DNA of 64,000 nucleotides from Oceanitalea stevensii (GTDB taxonomy: Bacteria > Actinomycetota > Actinomycetes > Actinomycetales > Actinomycetaceae). This document shows positions 38,578-45,839 of the stretch, in pieces. The notes below the pieces were generated by a model. It ran no database searches. It saw only the letters and a list, made by a program, of their open reading frames with translations, and was not told where the DNA came from. The position numbers and the translations under genes are program-made. The DNA is taken from positions 62,001-126,000 of the forward strand of contig NZ_JACSPO010000003.1 in the NCBI RefSeq assembly GCF_014837105.1, in the 5' to 3' direction. Each line of letters opens with the position of its first letter. Position 1 is the first letter of the stretch.

Positions 38578-38708
38578 GCGCCGACAGCTGGATCCCGCAC
38601 CCCCCCACCCCCGTGCGCCGACAGCTGGATCCCGTACGCCCACCCCCTTGCGCCGACAGCTGGATCGCGCACCCCCACCCCCGTGCGCCGACAGCTGGAT
38701 CGCGCACG
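38578..38708. repeat. four-copy phased repeat array, family 2
   Basis: Four identical 17-nt cores, GCGCCGACAGCTGGATC, lie at 38578-38594, 38615-38631, 38650-38666 and 38685-38701. Start-to-start spacing is 37, 35 and 35 nt. Each core is followed by a (C/G)CG(C/T)AC stretch and C-rich spacer (ACCCCCACCCCCGT). The core holds the CAGCTG palindrome. The last copy runs directly into the promoter of the next gene. One more copy lies in dnaE2 at 54575-54591. Confidence 0.92.
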
Positions 38709-38721
38709 GCAGAATGGTCCG

Positions 38722-39543
38722 GTGCCGCTCATCCGCATCACCGACCCCACCGACGACCGCCTCCTCGACTACACCGGCCTCACCGACCTCGCGCTGCGCC
38801 GGCGCCTGGAGACCGAGCGCGGCCTGTACATGGCCGAGAGCACCAACGTCATCACGCGGGCGATCCGGGCGGGCCACCGTCCCCGCTCCTTCCTCATGGC
38901 GGAGAAGTGGCTCGGGACGATGGCGCCTGTCATCACCGGGGCCTGCGGCGCCGACGACGGCGGATCGGACGTGCCGGTGTTCGTCGCCGAGGAGCCGGTG
39001 CTCGAGGCGATCACCGGCTTCCACCTCCACCGCGGCGCGCTGGCGGCGATGCACCGCCCGCCGCTGCGCGAGGTCGCGGACGTCGTGGCCGGCGCCCGCC
39101 GGGTGGCGGTCTTCGACGGCATGGTCGACCACACGAACCTCGGCGCCGCCTTCCGGAGCGCCGCGGCGCTCGGGGTGGACGCCGTGCTCATGACGCCCAC
39201 CTCCGCCGACCCGCTGTACCGCCGCTCCGTCCGGGTGTCCATGGGCACGGTGTTCCAGGTGCCGTGGACCCGCCTGGACTCGTGGCCCGGCGCCATCGAG
39301 GAGGCCCAGCGTCTTGGCTACACCGTCGCCGCGCTGGCGCTGAGCGACGACTCGATCAGCCTCGACGAGTACGTGGCCGAGGGCCACGAGCGCTCGGCCT
39401 TCGTCTTCGGCCCCGAGGGCCACGGCCTCGCCCCGCGGGTCCTCCAGATGGCCGACCGCGTCGTCCGCATCCCGATGGCTGCAGGAGTCGACTCCCTCAA
39501 CGTCGCCGCCTCCGCCGCCGTCGTCTTCTACGCGACGCGGTAG
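38722..39543 (+). CDS. TrmH/SpoU-family RNA 2'-O-methyltransferase
   Basis: The 273-aa protein has an N-terminal substrate-binding domain and a C-terminal SPOUT knot domain. Motif 1 is DHTNLGAAFRSAAALG, motif 2 FVFGPEGHGL, and motif 3 IPMAAGVDSLNVAASAAVVFY. It methylates a ribose of tRNA or rRNA; the exact site is unknown. The GTG at 38722 is chosen because CAGAAT (38710-38715) lies 6 nt upstream, giving a leaderless mRNA. The longer frame would start inside the repeat array. Confidence 0.9.
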   Translation: MPLIRITDPTDDRLLDYTGLTDLALRRRLETERGLYMAESTNVITRAIRAGHRPRSFLMAEKWLGTMAPVITGACGADDGGSDVPVFVAEEPVLEAITGFHLHRGALAAMHRPPLREVADVVAGARRVAVFDGMVDHTNLGAAFRSAAALGVDAVLMTPTSADPLYRRSVRVSMGTVFQVPWTRLDSWPGAIEEAQRLGYTVAALALSDDSISLDEYVAEGHERSAFVFGPEGHGLAPRVLQMADRVVRIPMAAGVDSLNVAASAAVVFYATR

Positions 39544-39586
39544 CCGACCGCGCCCCGGCGGGCGCCCTCACCGCTACCGTGGTGAG

Positions 39587-40051
39587 GTGCCCACACGGAC
39601 CCGGCCGACGGCGGCCGCCCTGCTGCTCGCCGCGGTGGGGCTTGCGGGCTGTGTCGATACCGGGCCGACGACGGCGTACTGCGGGCCGGCCGAGCCGGTC
39701 CTCGCGCCCGCTGCCGTCGGGCCCGGCGACGAGCTGCGCGTCGAGGTGGCCGGGGCCGCCGTAGTCGACGGCTGCGAGCAGCGCCTGCCGGACCGCGCGC
39801 GCTACGAGATCCGGCTGACGTCCGAGCGGACCGCCGAGGGTTCGGCCGACGGGCCGTACACGGCGACCCTCGGCGTGCTCGAGCCCGGTGCGGACGGTGG
39901 GGCGGTCGGCACCGTGCGCCTCCCGGACGACGTGCCGCCCGGCGTCGTCGAGGTGTCCGTCGACCTCACGGGAGCCGAGACGATCTGCGAGATCGACCCG
40001 ACGATGCAGTGCGCGCGGGACCCCTTCGCGTCGATCGACGTCACCGCCTGA
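39587..40051 (+). CDS. small secreted lipoprotein, unknown function
   Basis: The 154-aa product begins with a lipoprotein signal peptide (AALLLAAVGLAGC, lipobox L-A-G-C, Cys near residue 22). The mature part is a beta-rich domain of about 130 residues with further cysteines (TAYCGPAEP, DGCEQRL, TICEIDP, MQCARDP) that could form two disulfides. No family was recognised. TACCGT (39575-39580) lies exactly 6 nt before the GTG, so the start and a leaderless mRNA look secure. Confidence 0.75.
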   Translation: MPTRTRPTAAALLLAAVGLAGCVDTGPTTAYCGPAEPVLAPAAVGPGDELRVEVAGAAVVDGCEQRLPDRARYEIRLTSERTAEGSADGPYTATLGVLEPGADGGAVGTVRLPDDVPPGVVEVSVDLTGAETICEIDPTMQCARDPFASIDVTA

Positions 40052-40057
40052 GCGGCG

Positions 40058-40462
40058 TCAGTCGACGACGGCGGTCGCCTCGACCTCGACGAGGATCTCC
40101 GGCGTGTACAGCGTGCTCACCCCGATGAGCGACGCCGCCGGCATCGGCAGCGACAGGCCGACCTCCTCGGCCACCGCCTCCACGCCCGCCATGAAGTCCG
40201 CGATCCGCTCCACCTCCCAGTCGGTGACATAGACGGTGAGCCGCACGACGTCGTGGAAGGTCGCCCCGCCGGCGCGCAGTCCGACGGCGACGTTCCGCAG
40301 GGCCTGGGCCGTCTGGCCGGCGAGACCCTCGGCGAGGACACCGTCGGGGTCCTGACCCACCTGGCCGGCGACGTGGACGTGCCGGGTACCGGTGGCGACG
40401 GCGACGTGGTGGTACGGGGTGTCGCGGGCGAGGCCCGCGGGGCTGAGGCGGTGGACGGTCAT
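40058..40462 (-). CDS. RidA family protein (YjgF/YER057c/UK114)
   Basis: The 134-aa protein belongs to the Rid superfamily, whose archetype deaminates reactive enamine/imine intermediates. HVAGQVGQDPDGVL, VVRLTVYVTD and LPMPAASLIGVSTLYTPEILVEVEATAV are visible. In place of the archetypal catalytic Arg of RidA (in the C-R-x-P region) there is A-S-L-I, so this is likely another Rid subfamily with altered activity. GAGGAG precedes the ATG. It is divergent from an HxlR regulator that may control it. Confidence 0.87.
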   Translation of the reverse strand: MTVHRLSPAGLARDTPYHHVAVATGTRHVHVAGQVGQDPDGVLAEGLAGQTAQALRNVAVGLRAGGATFHDVVRLTVYVTDWEVERIADFMAGVEAVAEEVGLSLPMPAASLIGVSTLYTPEILVEVEATAVVD

Positions 40463-40544
40463 GGGGACTCCTCTAGGGTGTGGCGGAAGGGGGCATCCCC
40501 TTCCTACCGGCCGCCCGGCGAGCACCTCAACGAGACCAGGTTTC

Positions 40545-40907
40545 ATGAGCGATACCGCGTCACTGTCCGCGCAGGTCAGCGCCTCGCACCGCGAGCTCGT
40601 CGGTCAGGTGCTCGACCGGTGGAGCCTCCACGTGCTCAGTGAGCTGTGCGAGGGGCCCAGCCGCTTCAACGACCTCCGGCGCGCCGTCCCGGGCGTGACC
40701 CAGAAGTCGCTCACCGCCACGCTGCGGCGCCTGGAGCGCAACGGGCTCGTCAGCCGCACGGTGCTGGCCACCCGGCCCGTCGCCGTCGAGTACGCGATGA
40801 CGCCCCTGGGCAAGACCGTGCGCGAACCGGTCGACGCGCTGCTCGCCTGGTCGGCCGCGCACGAGGAGGAGATCGAGGCGGCGCGCGACCGCTTCGACCT
40901 CGAGTAG
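40545..40907 (+). CDS. HxlR-type transcriptional regulator
   Basis: The 120-aa winged-helix protein has the HxlR core VLDRWSLHVLSELCEGPSRFNDLRRAVPGVTQKSLTATLRRLERNGLVSRT (residues 22-70, shortened) and MTPLGKTV. It keeps one Cys (ELCEGP); many HxlR proteins sense aldehydes or quinones through such a Cys. Unlike typical HxlR, the usual N-terminal Cys is missing. It is divergent from the RidA gene with an 82-nt gap that probably holds the operator, though I saw no clear dyad there. Confidence 0.87.
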   Translation: MSDTASLSAQVSASHRELVGQVLDRWSLHVLSELCEGPSRFNDLRRAVPGVTQKSLTATLRRLERNGLVSRTVLATRPVAVEYAMTPLGKTVREPVDALLAWSAAHEEEIEAARDRFDLE

Positions 40908-40915
40908 CGCCGCCG

Positions 40916-41449
40916 TCAGGCGCGGCGGACGGTGACCGGCGGGGGAGCGGTGAGCGTGCGCGCGACGACGCAGTAGCGCTCGGTGAGCTCGAGCAGCTTG
41001 GCGACGGTGGCGTCGTCGGCGTCCGTGTCGAGGTCGACGAGCACCTCCACGGAGCTGAGCCCGACCGGCGCCTCGCGGTCGACCCCGAGGGTGCCGCGGG
41101 CGTCCCACGTGCCGTTGGCCGTGACCGAGGCCGAGCGCAGCTGGACGCCCATCGCCGTCGCGACGGAGGACAGGGTGACGCCGGCGCAGGCGACGAGCGC
41201 CTGGAGGACGATGTCCGCCGAGCACGCCTGGCTGCCGTCACCGCCGGTGGCCGGGTGGAGGCCGGCGACGACGTCCCCCGCCCACGTCGGGACGGTGGCG
41301 GTCAGCGCACCCTGGTCGACCCGCGCCGTCGCGGTGCTCGTGACGAGCGCGCCGGCCGGGTCCTGCTTGTAGGCGTCCTTGAGCGGGCGCTGGCGGGCAC
41401 GGAGGGCGGCCGAGGGGGTCTGCGTCTCGTCGGTGCTGGTCGCGGTCAT
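40916..41449 (-). CDS. OsmC family protein
   Basis: The 177-aa protein has the OsmC fold, with the two conserved cysteines in LVACAGVTLSSVA and ERYCVVARTL. These form the thiol peroxidase pair in OsmC/Ohr proteins. The N-terminal 45 residues (ALRARQRPLKDAYKQDP) are those of the longer OsmC-like group. GGAGGA precedes the ATG at 41449. It is convergent with the HxlR gene, and a hydroperoxide-detoxifying role is likely. Confidence 0.88.
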   Translation of the reverse strand: MTATSTDETQTPSAALRARQRPLKDAYKQDPAGALVTSTATARVDQGALTATVPTWAGDVVAGLHPATGGDGSQACSADIVLQALVACAGVTLSSVATAMGVQLRSASVTANGTWDARGTLGVDREAPVGLSSVEVLVDLDTDADDATVAKLLELTERYCVVARTLTAPPPVTVRRA

Positions 41450-41539
41450 CGTCGTGCGTCCTCCGTCGGTGCTGGCGTGAGCGCGCAGCGCTCGGGCGTG
41501 TGCATCACAACACACGCCCCCGGCACGGGCAACGCCTTC

Positions 41540-42001
41540 TCACGCTCCGGCGTACCCCTGCTGGCGCCATGCCTCGTAGACGCCGATCGCCGCGGAGTTC
41601 GACAGGTTCATCGACCGCACGCCGGGCACCATCGGGATGCGCACCCGCTCCGTGACGCGCGGGTCCGCGAGCAGCTCGGCGGGCAGGCCAGTCGTCTCGG
41701 TCCCGAAGAGCAGGGCGTCGCCGGGCTCGTAGCGGATCTCGGAGAAGCCCACCGTCGCGTGCCCCGTGAAGGCGTACACGCGGCCCGGCGCGACGGCCGC
41801 CAGGGCGGCGTCGATGTCGGGGTGGACGACCACGCGCGCGAGGTCGTGGTAGTCCAGCCCCGCGCGGCGCAGGTGCGCGTCGGTCAGCTCGTAGCCGAGC
41901 GGCTCGACGAGGTGGAGCGTCGCCCCGGTGCACGCGACCATCCGGATGGCGTTGCCGGTGTTCGGCGGGATCTTCGGCTCGTGGAAGATGACATGGAACA
42001 C
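41540..42001 (-). CDS. trmL: tRNA (cytidine(34)-2'-O)-methyltransferase TrmL-like
   Basis: The 153-aa SPOUT enzyme lacks any extra domain, as TrmL does. FHEPKIPPNTGNAIRMVACTG is motif 1 (here shortened in part), LLFGTETTGLP motif 2, and IPMVPGVRSMNLSNSAAIGVYE motif 3. TrmL methylates the wobble nucleotide of tRNA-Leu isoacceptors. Interestingly a tRNA-Leu lies at 57 kb of the same window, though with a GAG anticodon. The GTG start at 42001 gives the usual family length, with GGAGGA upstream. It is divergent from the next gene. Confidence 0.88.
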   Translation of the reverse strand: MFHVIFHEPKIPPNTGNAIRMVACTGATLHLVEPLGYELTDAHLRRAGLDYHDLARVVVHPDIDAALAAVAPGRVYAFTGHATVGFSEIRYEPGDALLFGTETTGLPAELLADPRVTERVRIPMVPGVRSMNLSNSAAIGVYEAWRQQGYAGA

Positions 42002-42077
42002 CGGGACATCCTCCCACCGGCGCGCGGGAGGCACGGCCGAGGACATAACCTCGGGGCAGACGGAAGGAGCAGGACAC

Positions 42078-42518
42078 ATGGGCAAGGTGACGACGATCCT
42101 CAAGACCGCGGCGAAGTTCGGGCCGGTGGTCTACCCCGTGGTGAAGAAGGGGGCCGCCATGCTGCGCGAGAACCCCGAGCTGGCCCGGCAGGCGCAGAGG
42201 ATCCTCGACAGCCTCACCAAGGCCCGCGCCTCCCGCTCCCGTCCCGAGGGGCTGCGCCGCTCCGTGGACGTCCTGCGCGGGCAGGCCCAGCGCGCCCTCG
42301 CCACGGCATCGAGCCCCGAGGAGGTCACCCGCGCCGAGGGCTGGCTGGCCCAGGCCGACAAGCTCGACGGCGCGATCCAGCTCATGGCCCTGCACGACCG
42401 CAAGGGTCAGACCACCGACGCCGCCGCCATCGAGGCCCGCGTCGAGGAGCTCTTCGCCCAGATCTTCACCGCGCTCGTCGAGCAGGACGGCGACCAGCGC
42501 CGGCTCCCGCCCGCCTGA
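42078..42518 (+). CDS. conserved hypothetical helical protein
   Basis: The 146-aa product is predicted to be nearly all helical, rich in Ala, Arg, Glu and Lys. It begins TTILKTAAKFGPVVYPVVKKGAAML, a segment that could associate with a membrane. A conserved-looking ARQAQRILDSLTKAR and AIQLMALHDRKGQT follow, and the end is acidic. Function is unknown. GGAAGGAGCAGGA lies upstream of the ATG. It may be a small actinobacterial DUF, but I cannot name it. Confidence 0.7.
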   Translation: MGKVTTILKTAAKFGPVVYPVVKKGAAMLRENPELARQAQRILDSLTKARASRSRPEGLRRSVDVLRGQAQRALATASSPEEVTRAEGWLAQADKLDGAIQLMALHDRKGQTTDAAAIEARVEELFAQIFTALVEQDGDQRRLPPA

Positions 42519-42521
42519 GCC

Positions 42522-43733
42522 TCAGCGCTCCCGGCCCCGCAGCACCCCGGCGAGCAGCAGCGTCCCCACGGCGAGGACCGGCACGACGGCCAGACCCGCC
42601 CGCAGACCGAGCGCGTCACCGATCGCCCCGACGAGCGGCGGGGAGACGACGAAGGCCACCCGCATGAGCCAGGAGACAATGGTGAGGGCGCTCCCGGCCC
42701 GCATGCCGGGCATGTCGTCGGCCGCGTTCATGGCGGCGGGGACGAGCGTGGCGGAACCGAAGCCGGCCAGCGCGAACCCGACGATGACGACGACGGCGGA
42801 CGGCCCGACCACGACCAGCCCCATGCCGACGAGGATGAGGACGGCGCCGAACCGGGCGACGGCCCGCTGACCGAGGCGGTCGGTCATCGGGTCCCCGAGC
42901 ACCCGGCCCACGAGCTGGGCACCGACCATCGCGACGAAGCCCAGGCCCGCCAGGGCGGGACCGGCGTCGAGCTCCTGGGTGAGGAAGACCGCGGACCACG
43001 TGCTCCCGGCGTCCTCGACCATCGTCCCGCTCATCGCGATGAGGACGAGCGCGGCGAGGAACACGGGCGGGCGGCGCAGCCACGCCGGCACGGCGCCGCC
43101 GGCAGTGGCGTGGTGCTCCTCGACGAGCGGCGGCCCCACCGACATCCCGGCCGGGAGCGTGAAGCGGCGGGCGACGAGTGCGACGAGCACCCAGAGCACG
43201 CCCGAGACCGTGAGGTGCACCCCGAGCGGCACCTCGTTTGCGGCCGCCGCCGTGCCCATGAGGCCGCCGGTCACCGCCCCGGCGCTCCACACCGCGTGGA
43301 AGGAATTGATGATCGAGCGGCCGTAGCCGCGCTGGACGGCGATCCCATGGCTGTTCTGCCCGACGTCGGTGATCGAGTCGGCCGAGCCCGCGACGAACAG
43401 GGCGGCGACGATCAGCCACAGCGCCGGCGCCCAGCCGACGGCGACGAGCCCGGCCGCGGTGAGGACCGTGCCGGCGACGGCGACGTTCGCCGCCCCGCAG
43501 CGGCGGATCGCCGCCGCGGCGGCGAGTCCGGAGATGATCGCGCCGACGGGGAAGGCGATGACGACGAGCCCGAACTCGGTGTTCGTGAGGTCCAGCCCGG
43601 ACTTGATCGCGGGGTAGCGCGGCAGCAGGTTGGAGAACAGCGCCCCGTTCGTGAAGAACAGGGCGCCGGTCGCCACCCGCGCGTGACGCAGGAGACGCGA
43701 CGGCACAGGGCGGGAGGAGGGGGCGGTGCTCAC
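42522..43733 (-). CDS. MFS transporter
   Basis: The 403-aa protein has about twelve membrane helices in two halves, in line with a major-facilitator permease. TNTEFGLVVIAFPVGAIISGLAAA and FHAVWSAGAVTGGLMGT lie in the first half, LVLIAMSGTMVEDAGSTW and DPMTDRLGQRAVARFG (the second-half DRxGxR loop) in the second. The pattern suggests the fucose/FucP- or YbjJ-like group; the substrate is unknown. The GTG at 43733 overlaps the stop of the YbaK gene (43730), so the YbaK and MFS genes are cotranscribed. Confidence 0.88.
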   Translation of the reverse strand: MSTAPSSRPVPSRLLRHARVATGALFFTNGALFSNLLPRYPAIKSGLDLTNTEFGLVVIAFPVGAIISGLAAAAAIRRCGAANVAVAGTVLTAAGLVAVGWAPALWLIVAALFVAGSADSITDVGQNSHGIAVQRGYGRSIINSFHAVWSAGAVTGGLMGTAAAANEVPLGVHLTVSGVLWVLVALVARRFTLPAGMSVGPPLVEEHHATAGGAVPAWLRRPPVFLAALVLIAMSGTMVEDAGSTWSAVFLTQELDAGPALAGLGFVAMVGAQLVGRVLGDPMTDRLGQRAVARFGAVLILVGMGLVVVGPSAVVVIVGFALAGFGSATLVPAAMNAADDMPGMRAGSALTIVSWLMRVAFVVSPPLVGAIGDALGLRAGLAVVPVLAVGTLLLAGVLRGRER

Positions 43734-44305
43734 GGCTCGGCGGCCAGGCCCAGCCCCTCGACCGGCTCGGCGCCGGGCAGCGCGAGGAGCACCTCGCCGG
43801 GCAGCAGCAGCTTGGACCGGCGCACGCCGCTGCCGACGATCACCGGCCCGCCGGCGACCGCGGCGTCCACGAGCAGCCGCCACCCGGCGGGCAGGCCGAC
43901 GGGCGTGATGCCGCCGTACTCCATCCCCGAGGCCTCCACGGCGCGGTCGGTCGGCCAGAAGGAGGCCTTGCGGACGTCGAGCAGGCGCCGCACGGTGGAG
44001 TTGACGTCCGCCCGGGTGGTCGCGCGGACCGCGCAGGCGGCCACCCGCTCCTCGCCGGCGCGCTTGCCCGCGACGAGGACGCAGTTGACCGAGGCCTCCA
44101 GCGGCAGCTCGTAGGCCTCGGTCATCGCCGCGGTGTCGGCGAGCTCGGGGTCGATCTCGGCGACGTGCACCCGGTCGGCCTGCTCGAGCGCCTCGAGCGC
44201 GGCGCGCACGGGCTCGGCGAGCAGGTCCGGGCGCTGCAGGGCCGGCACCCAGGTGAGGGTGCCGTACCGGACCGAGCCGTCCGCCGTCGTCGTCGGCTCG
44301 CTCAC
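43730..44305 (-). CDS. YbaK/EbsC-domain aminoacyl-tRNA deacylase-like protein
   Basis: The 191-aa protein has the YbaK/ProX editing fold: [31 protein letters not shown] near residue 80 (shortened), the conserved Lys in [23 protein letters not shown], and [13 protein letters not shown]. YbaK-type proteins hydrolyse mischarged Cys-tRNA or Pro-tRNA. The GTG start at 44305 overlaps the stop of the PEBP gene (44302). Confidence 0.88.
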   Translation of the reverse strand: MSEPTTTADGSVRYGTLTWVPALQRPDLLAEPVRAALEALEQADRVHVAEIDPELADTAAMTEAYELPLEASVNCVLVAGKRAGEERVAACAVRATTRADVNSTVRRLLDVRKASFWPTDRAVEASGMEYGGITPVGLPAGWRLLVDAAVAGGPVIVGSGVRRSKLLLPGEVLLALPGAEPVEGLGLAAEP

Positions 44306-44829
44306 TTCTGGTAGGTGGGGGTGATGACGGCCCTGGCGATGGTGTGGAAGAGGGCCGTGAAGGCCACCTTCGTCGGGCTGTCGTCGGGGTCGAGCTCGAG
44401 GGAGTCGGTGTCGAGGGCGTGGACGGCGAAGACGTAGCGGTGCGGGCGGTCCCCGGCGGGCGGGGCCGCACCGGTGAAGTCGTGGGTGCCGGCGTCGTTG
44501 CGCACGTGGTAGGCCGCGCCGGGGAGCATGAGGTCGCTCTCGCCCCAGCCCTGCTCGAGCTCGGTGAGGTCGGCGGGCAGGTCGACGACGGTCCAGTGCC
44601 AGTAGCCGGCCGGCGTGGGGGCGTCGGGGTCGAAGCAGCTGACGAGGAAGCTCTGCGTCTCCTCGGGGAAGCCGGACCACGCGAGCTGCGGCGAGACGTT
44701 CTCGCCGTCGGCGGCGAACATCCGGTCCAGGGGCTGCCCGTCGGTGATGTCGGTGCTCGTCACCGTGAAGGACGGCACGGGGGGCAGCAGGTCGTAGGGT
44801 GCGGGTGCAACGGGGCGCTGCAGGTCCAT
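44302..44829 (-). CDS. PEBP family protein (YbhB/YbcL type)
   Basis: The 175-aa phosphatidylethanolamine-binding-like protein has [34 protein letters not shown] (shortened; residues 46-80) with the D-x-D-A-P anion-binding motif, the [20 protein letters not shown] motif, and no signal peptide. Bacterial relatives have uncertain roles. AAGGAGG precedes the ATG. It starts a three-gene run PEBP-YbaK-MFS with 4-nt overlaps throughout, so the set is probably one operon. Confidence 0.88.
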   Translation of the reverse strand: MDLQRPVAPAPYDLLPPVPSFTVTSTDITDGQPLDRMFAADGENVSPQLAWSGFPEETQSFLVSCFDPDAPTPAGYWHWTVVDLPADLTELEQGWGESDLMLPGAAYHVRNDAGTHDFTGAAPPAGDRPHRYVFAVHALDTDSLELDPDDSPTKVAFTALFHTIARAVITPTYQK

Positions 44830-44926
44830 CGAGGCCTCCTTGGTGTGGGTTCACTCTCAACCTACGGCGTGGGGGCGCGGGATGCCGCGACGGGCACGCC
44901 GACGATGTCGGTCCCACCTGTCATCA

Positions 44927-44948
44927 TCGAACAACTGTTCGATAGACT
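44927..44948 (+). promoter_or_regulatory. LexA (SOS) box and -10 of imuA'-imuB
   Basis: TCGAAC-AACT-GTTCGA at 44927-44942 is a perfect match to the actinobacterial LexA consensus TCGAACN4GTTCGA. TAGACT (44943-44948) begins at the next base. LexA bound here would cover the -10 and repress the imuA'-imuB operon until DNA damage. Confidence 0.9.
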
Positions 44949-44954
44949 GTGGAG

Positions 44955-45839
44955 GTGGCGATGACCCCGGCAGAGCGCATGGCGACCGCGCGCCGGGCCC
45001 TGGAACGGGCCGAGGCGGCGGCCGGCCTGCGGACGCGGCTGGCGGTTCTTGCCGACGACGACGCCTCCTCCCGCCGTCCCGTCGCCTCCCGCCTCCCCGC
45101 GGTGCCGGCTCCCGACGCCGTGCCGGCTCCCGGCACCGTGCCGGCTCCCGAGGGGCCCGCCGCCCCCGCTCCCGTCCCGTCGCGAGCCGGGGCGCGCACC
45201 GCCGCGGGCGCGGACCACCTGCCGGTCCCCTCGGCACTGGCCGGCTTCTTCCCGCCCGCCGGGCTGCGCCGGGGCAGCGTCGTCCAGGTCGGCGGCTCCT
45301 CCTCCCTGCTCCTCACCCTGCTGGCCGCCGCCCAGGGGGAGGGCTGGGTCGCGCTCGCGGCCCTGCCGGACATCGGGCTGCAGGCCGCGGCCGACGCCGG
45401 GCTGCACCTGGGCCGCAGCCTCCTCGTGCCCAGGCCGGGGCCGGAGGCGGCCTCCGTCGTCGGTGCCCTCGTCGACGGCGTCGACGTCCTGGCCGTCGGG
45501 GACTGCCGCGCCCTGAGCGCGCGCGACCGGCGGCTGCTGTCGGCGCGGCTGCGCACCCGCGGGGCCGTGCTGCTGAGCACGGCGCACTGGCCGGGCGCCG
45601 ACGTCGTGCTCCGGGCGGGGGAGGCCCGCACCGGCGGGCTCGGGCGTGGCTGGGGGCGGGTGGAGGCGGGGGAGATGACCGTGCACGGCCGCGGCCGCAG
45701 CGGCGTCGCCGGCCGGGTCCGGGTGCGCCTCACCTCCACGGGCCTGGACGTCGTGGCCGACGGCGGTCGCGAGGTCGCGGCTCCGGCCCCCGAGGTGGTG
45801 GCGGCCGGTACCGGCTCCCGCCTGCGGGCGGTGTCCTGA
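44955..45839 (+). CDS. imuA: ImuA', SOS mutagenesis RecA-like accessory protein
   Basis: The 294-aa product occupies the place and has the fold hallmarks of ImuA': VPSALAGFFPPAGLRRGSVVQVGGSSSLLLTLLAAAQGEGWVALAA (shortened) corresponds to a RecA/SulA-like core. Its Walker A is degenerate (VGGSSSLLL, no G-K-S/T), as in actinobacterial ImuA'. Residues 40-75 form a Pro/Ala-rich linker (PAPDAVPAPGTVPAP). It is needed with ImuB for DnaE2-dependent mutagenic repair. The GTG at 44955 lies 6 nt after the -10 and overlaps imuB downstream (TGATG). Confidence 0.85.
   Translation: MAMTPAERMATARRALERAEAAAGLRTRLAVLADDDASSRRPVASRLPAVPAPDAVPAPGTVPAPEGPAAPAPVPSRAGARTAAGADHLPVPSALAGFFPPAGLRRGSVVQVGGSSSLLLTLLAAAQGEGWVALAALPDIGLQAAADAGLHLGRSLLVPRPGPEAASVVGALVDGVDVLAVGDCRALSARDRRLLSARLRTRGAVLLSTAHWPGADVVLRAGEARTGGLGRGWGRVEAGEMTVHGRGRSGVAGRVRVRLTSTGLDVVADGGREVAAPAPEVVAAGTGSRLRAVS

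Noticed and set aside
36590..38707. 705-aa minus-strand ORF starting in the family-2 repeat array
   Set aside because: Its N-terminus (I-Q-L-S-A and D-P-A-V-G-A-R repeats) is merely the translated reverse complement of the repeats and the rest is a shadow of the ABC exporter.
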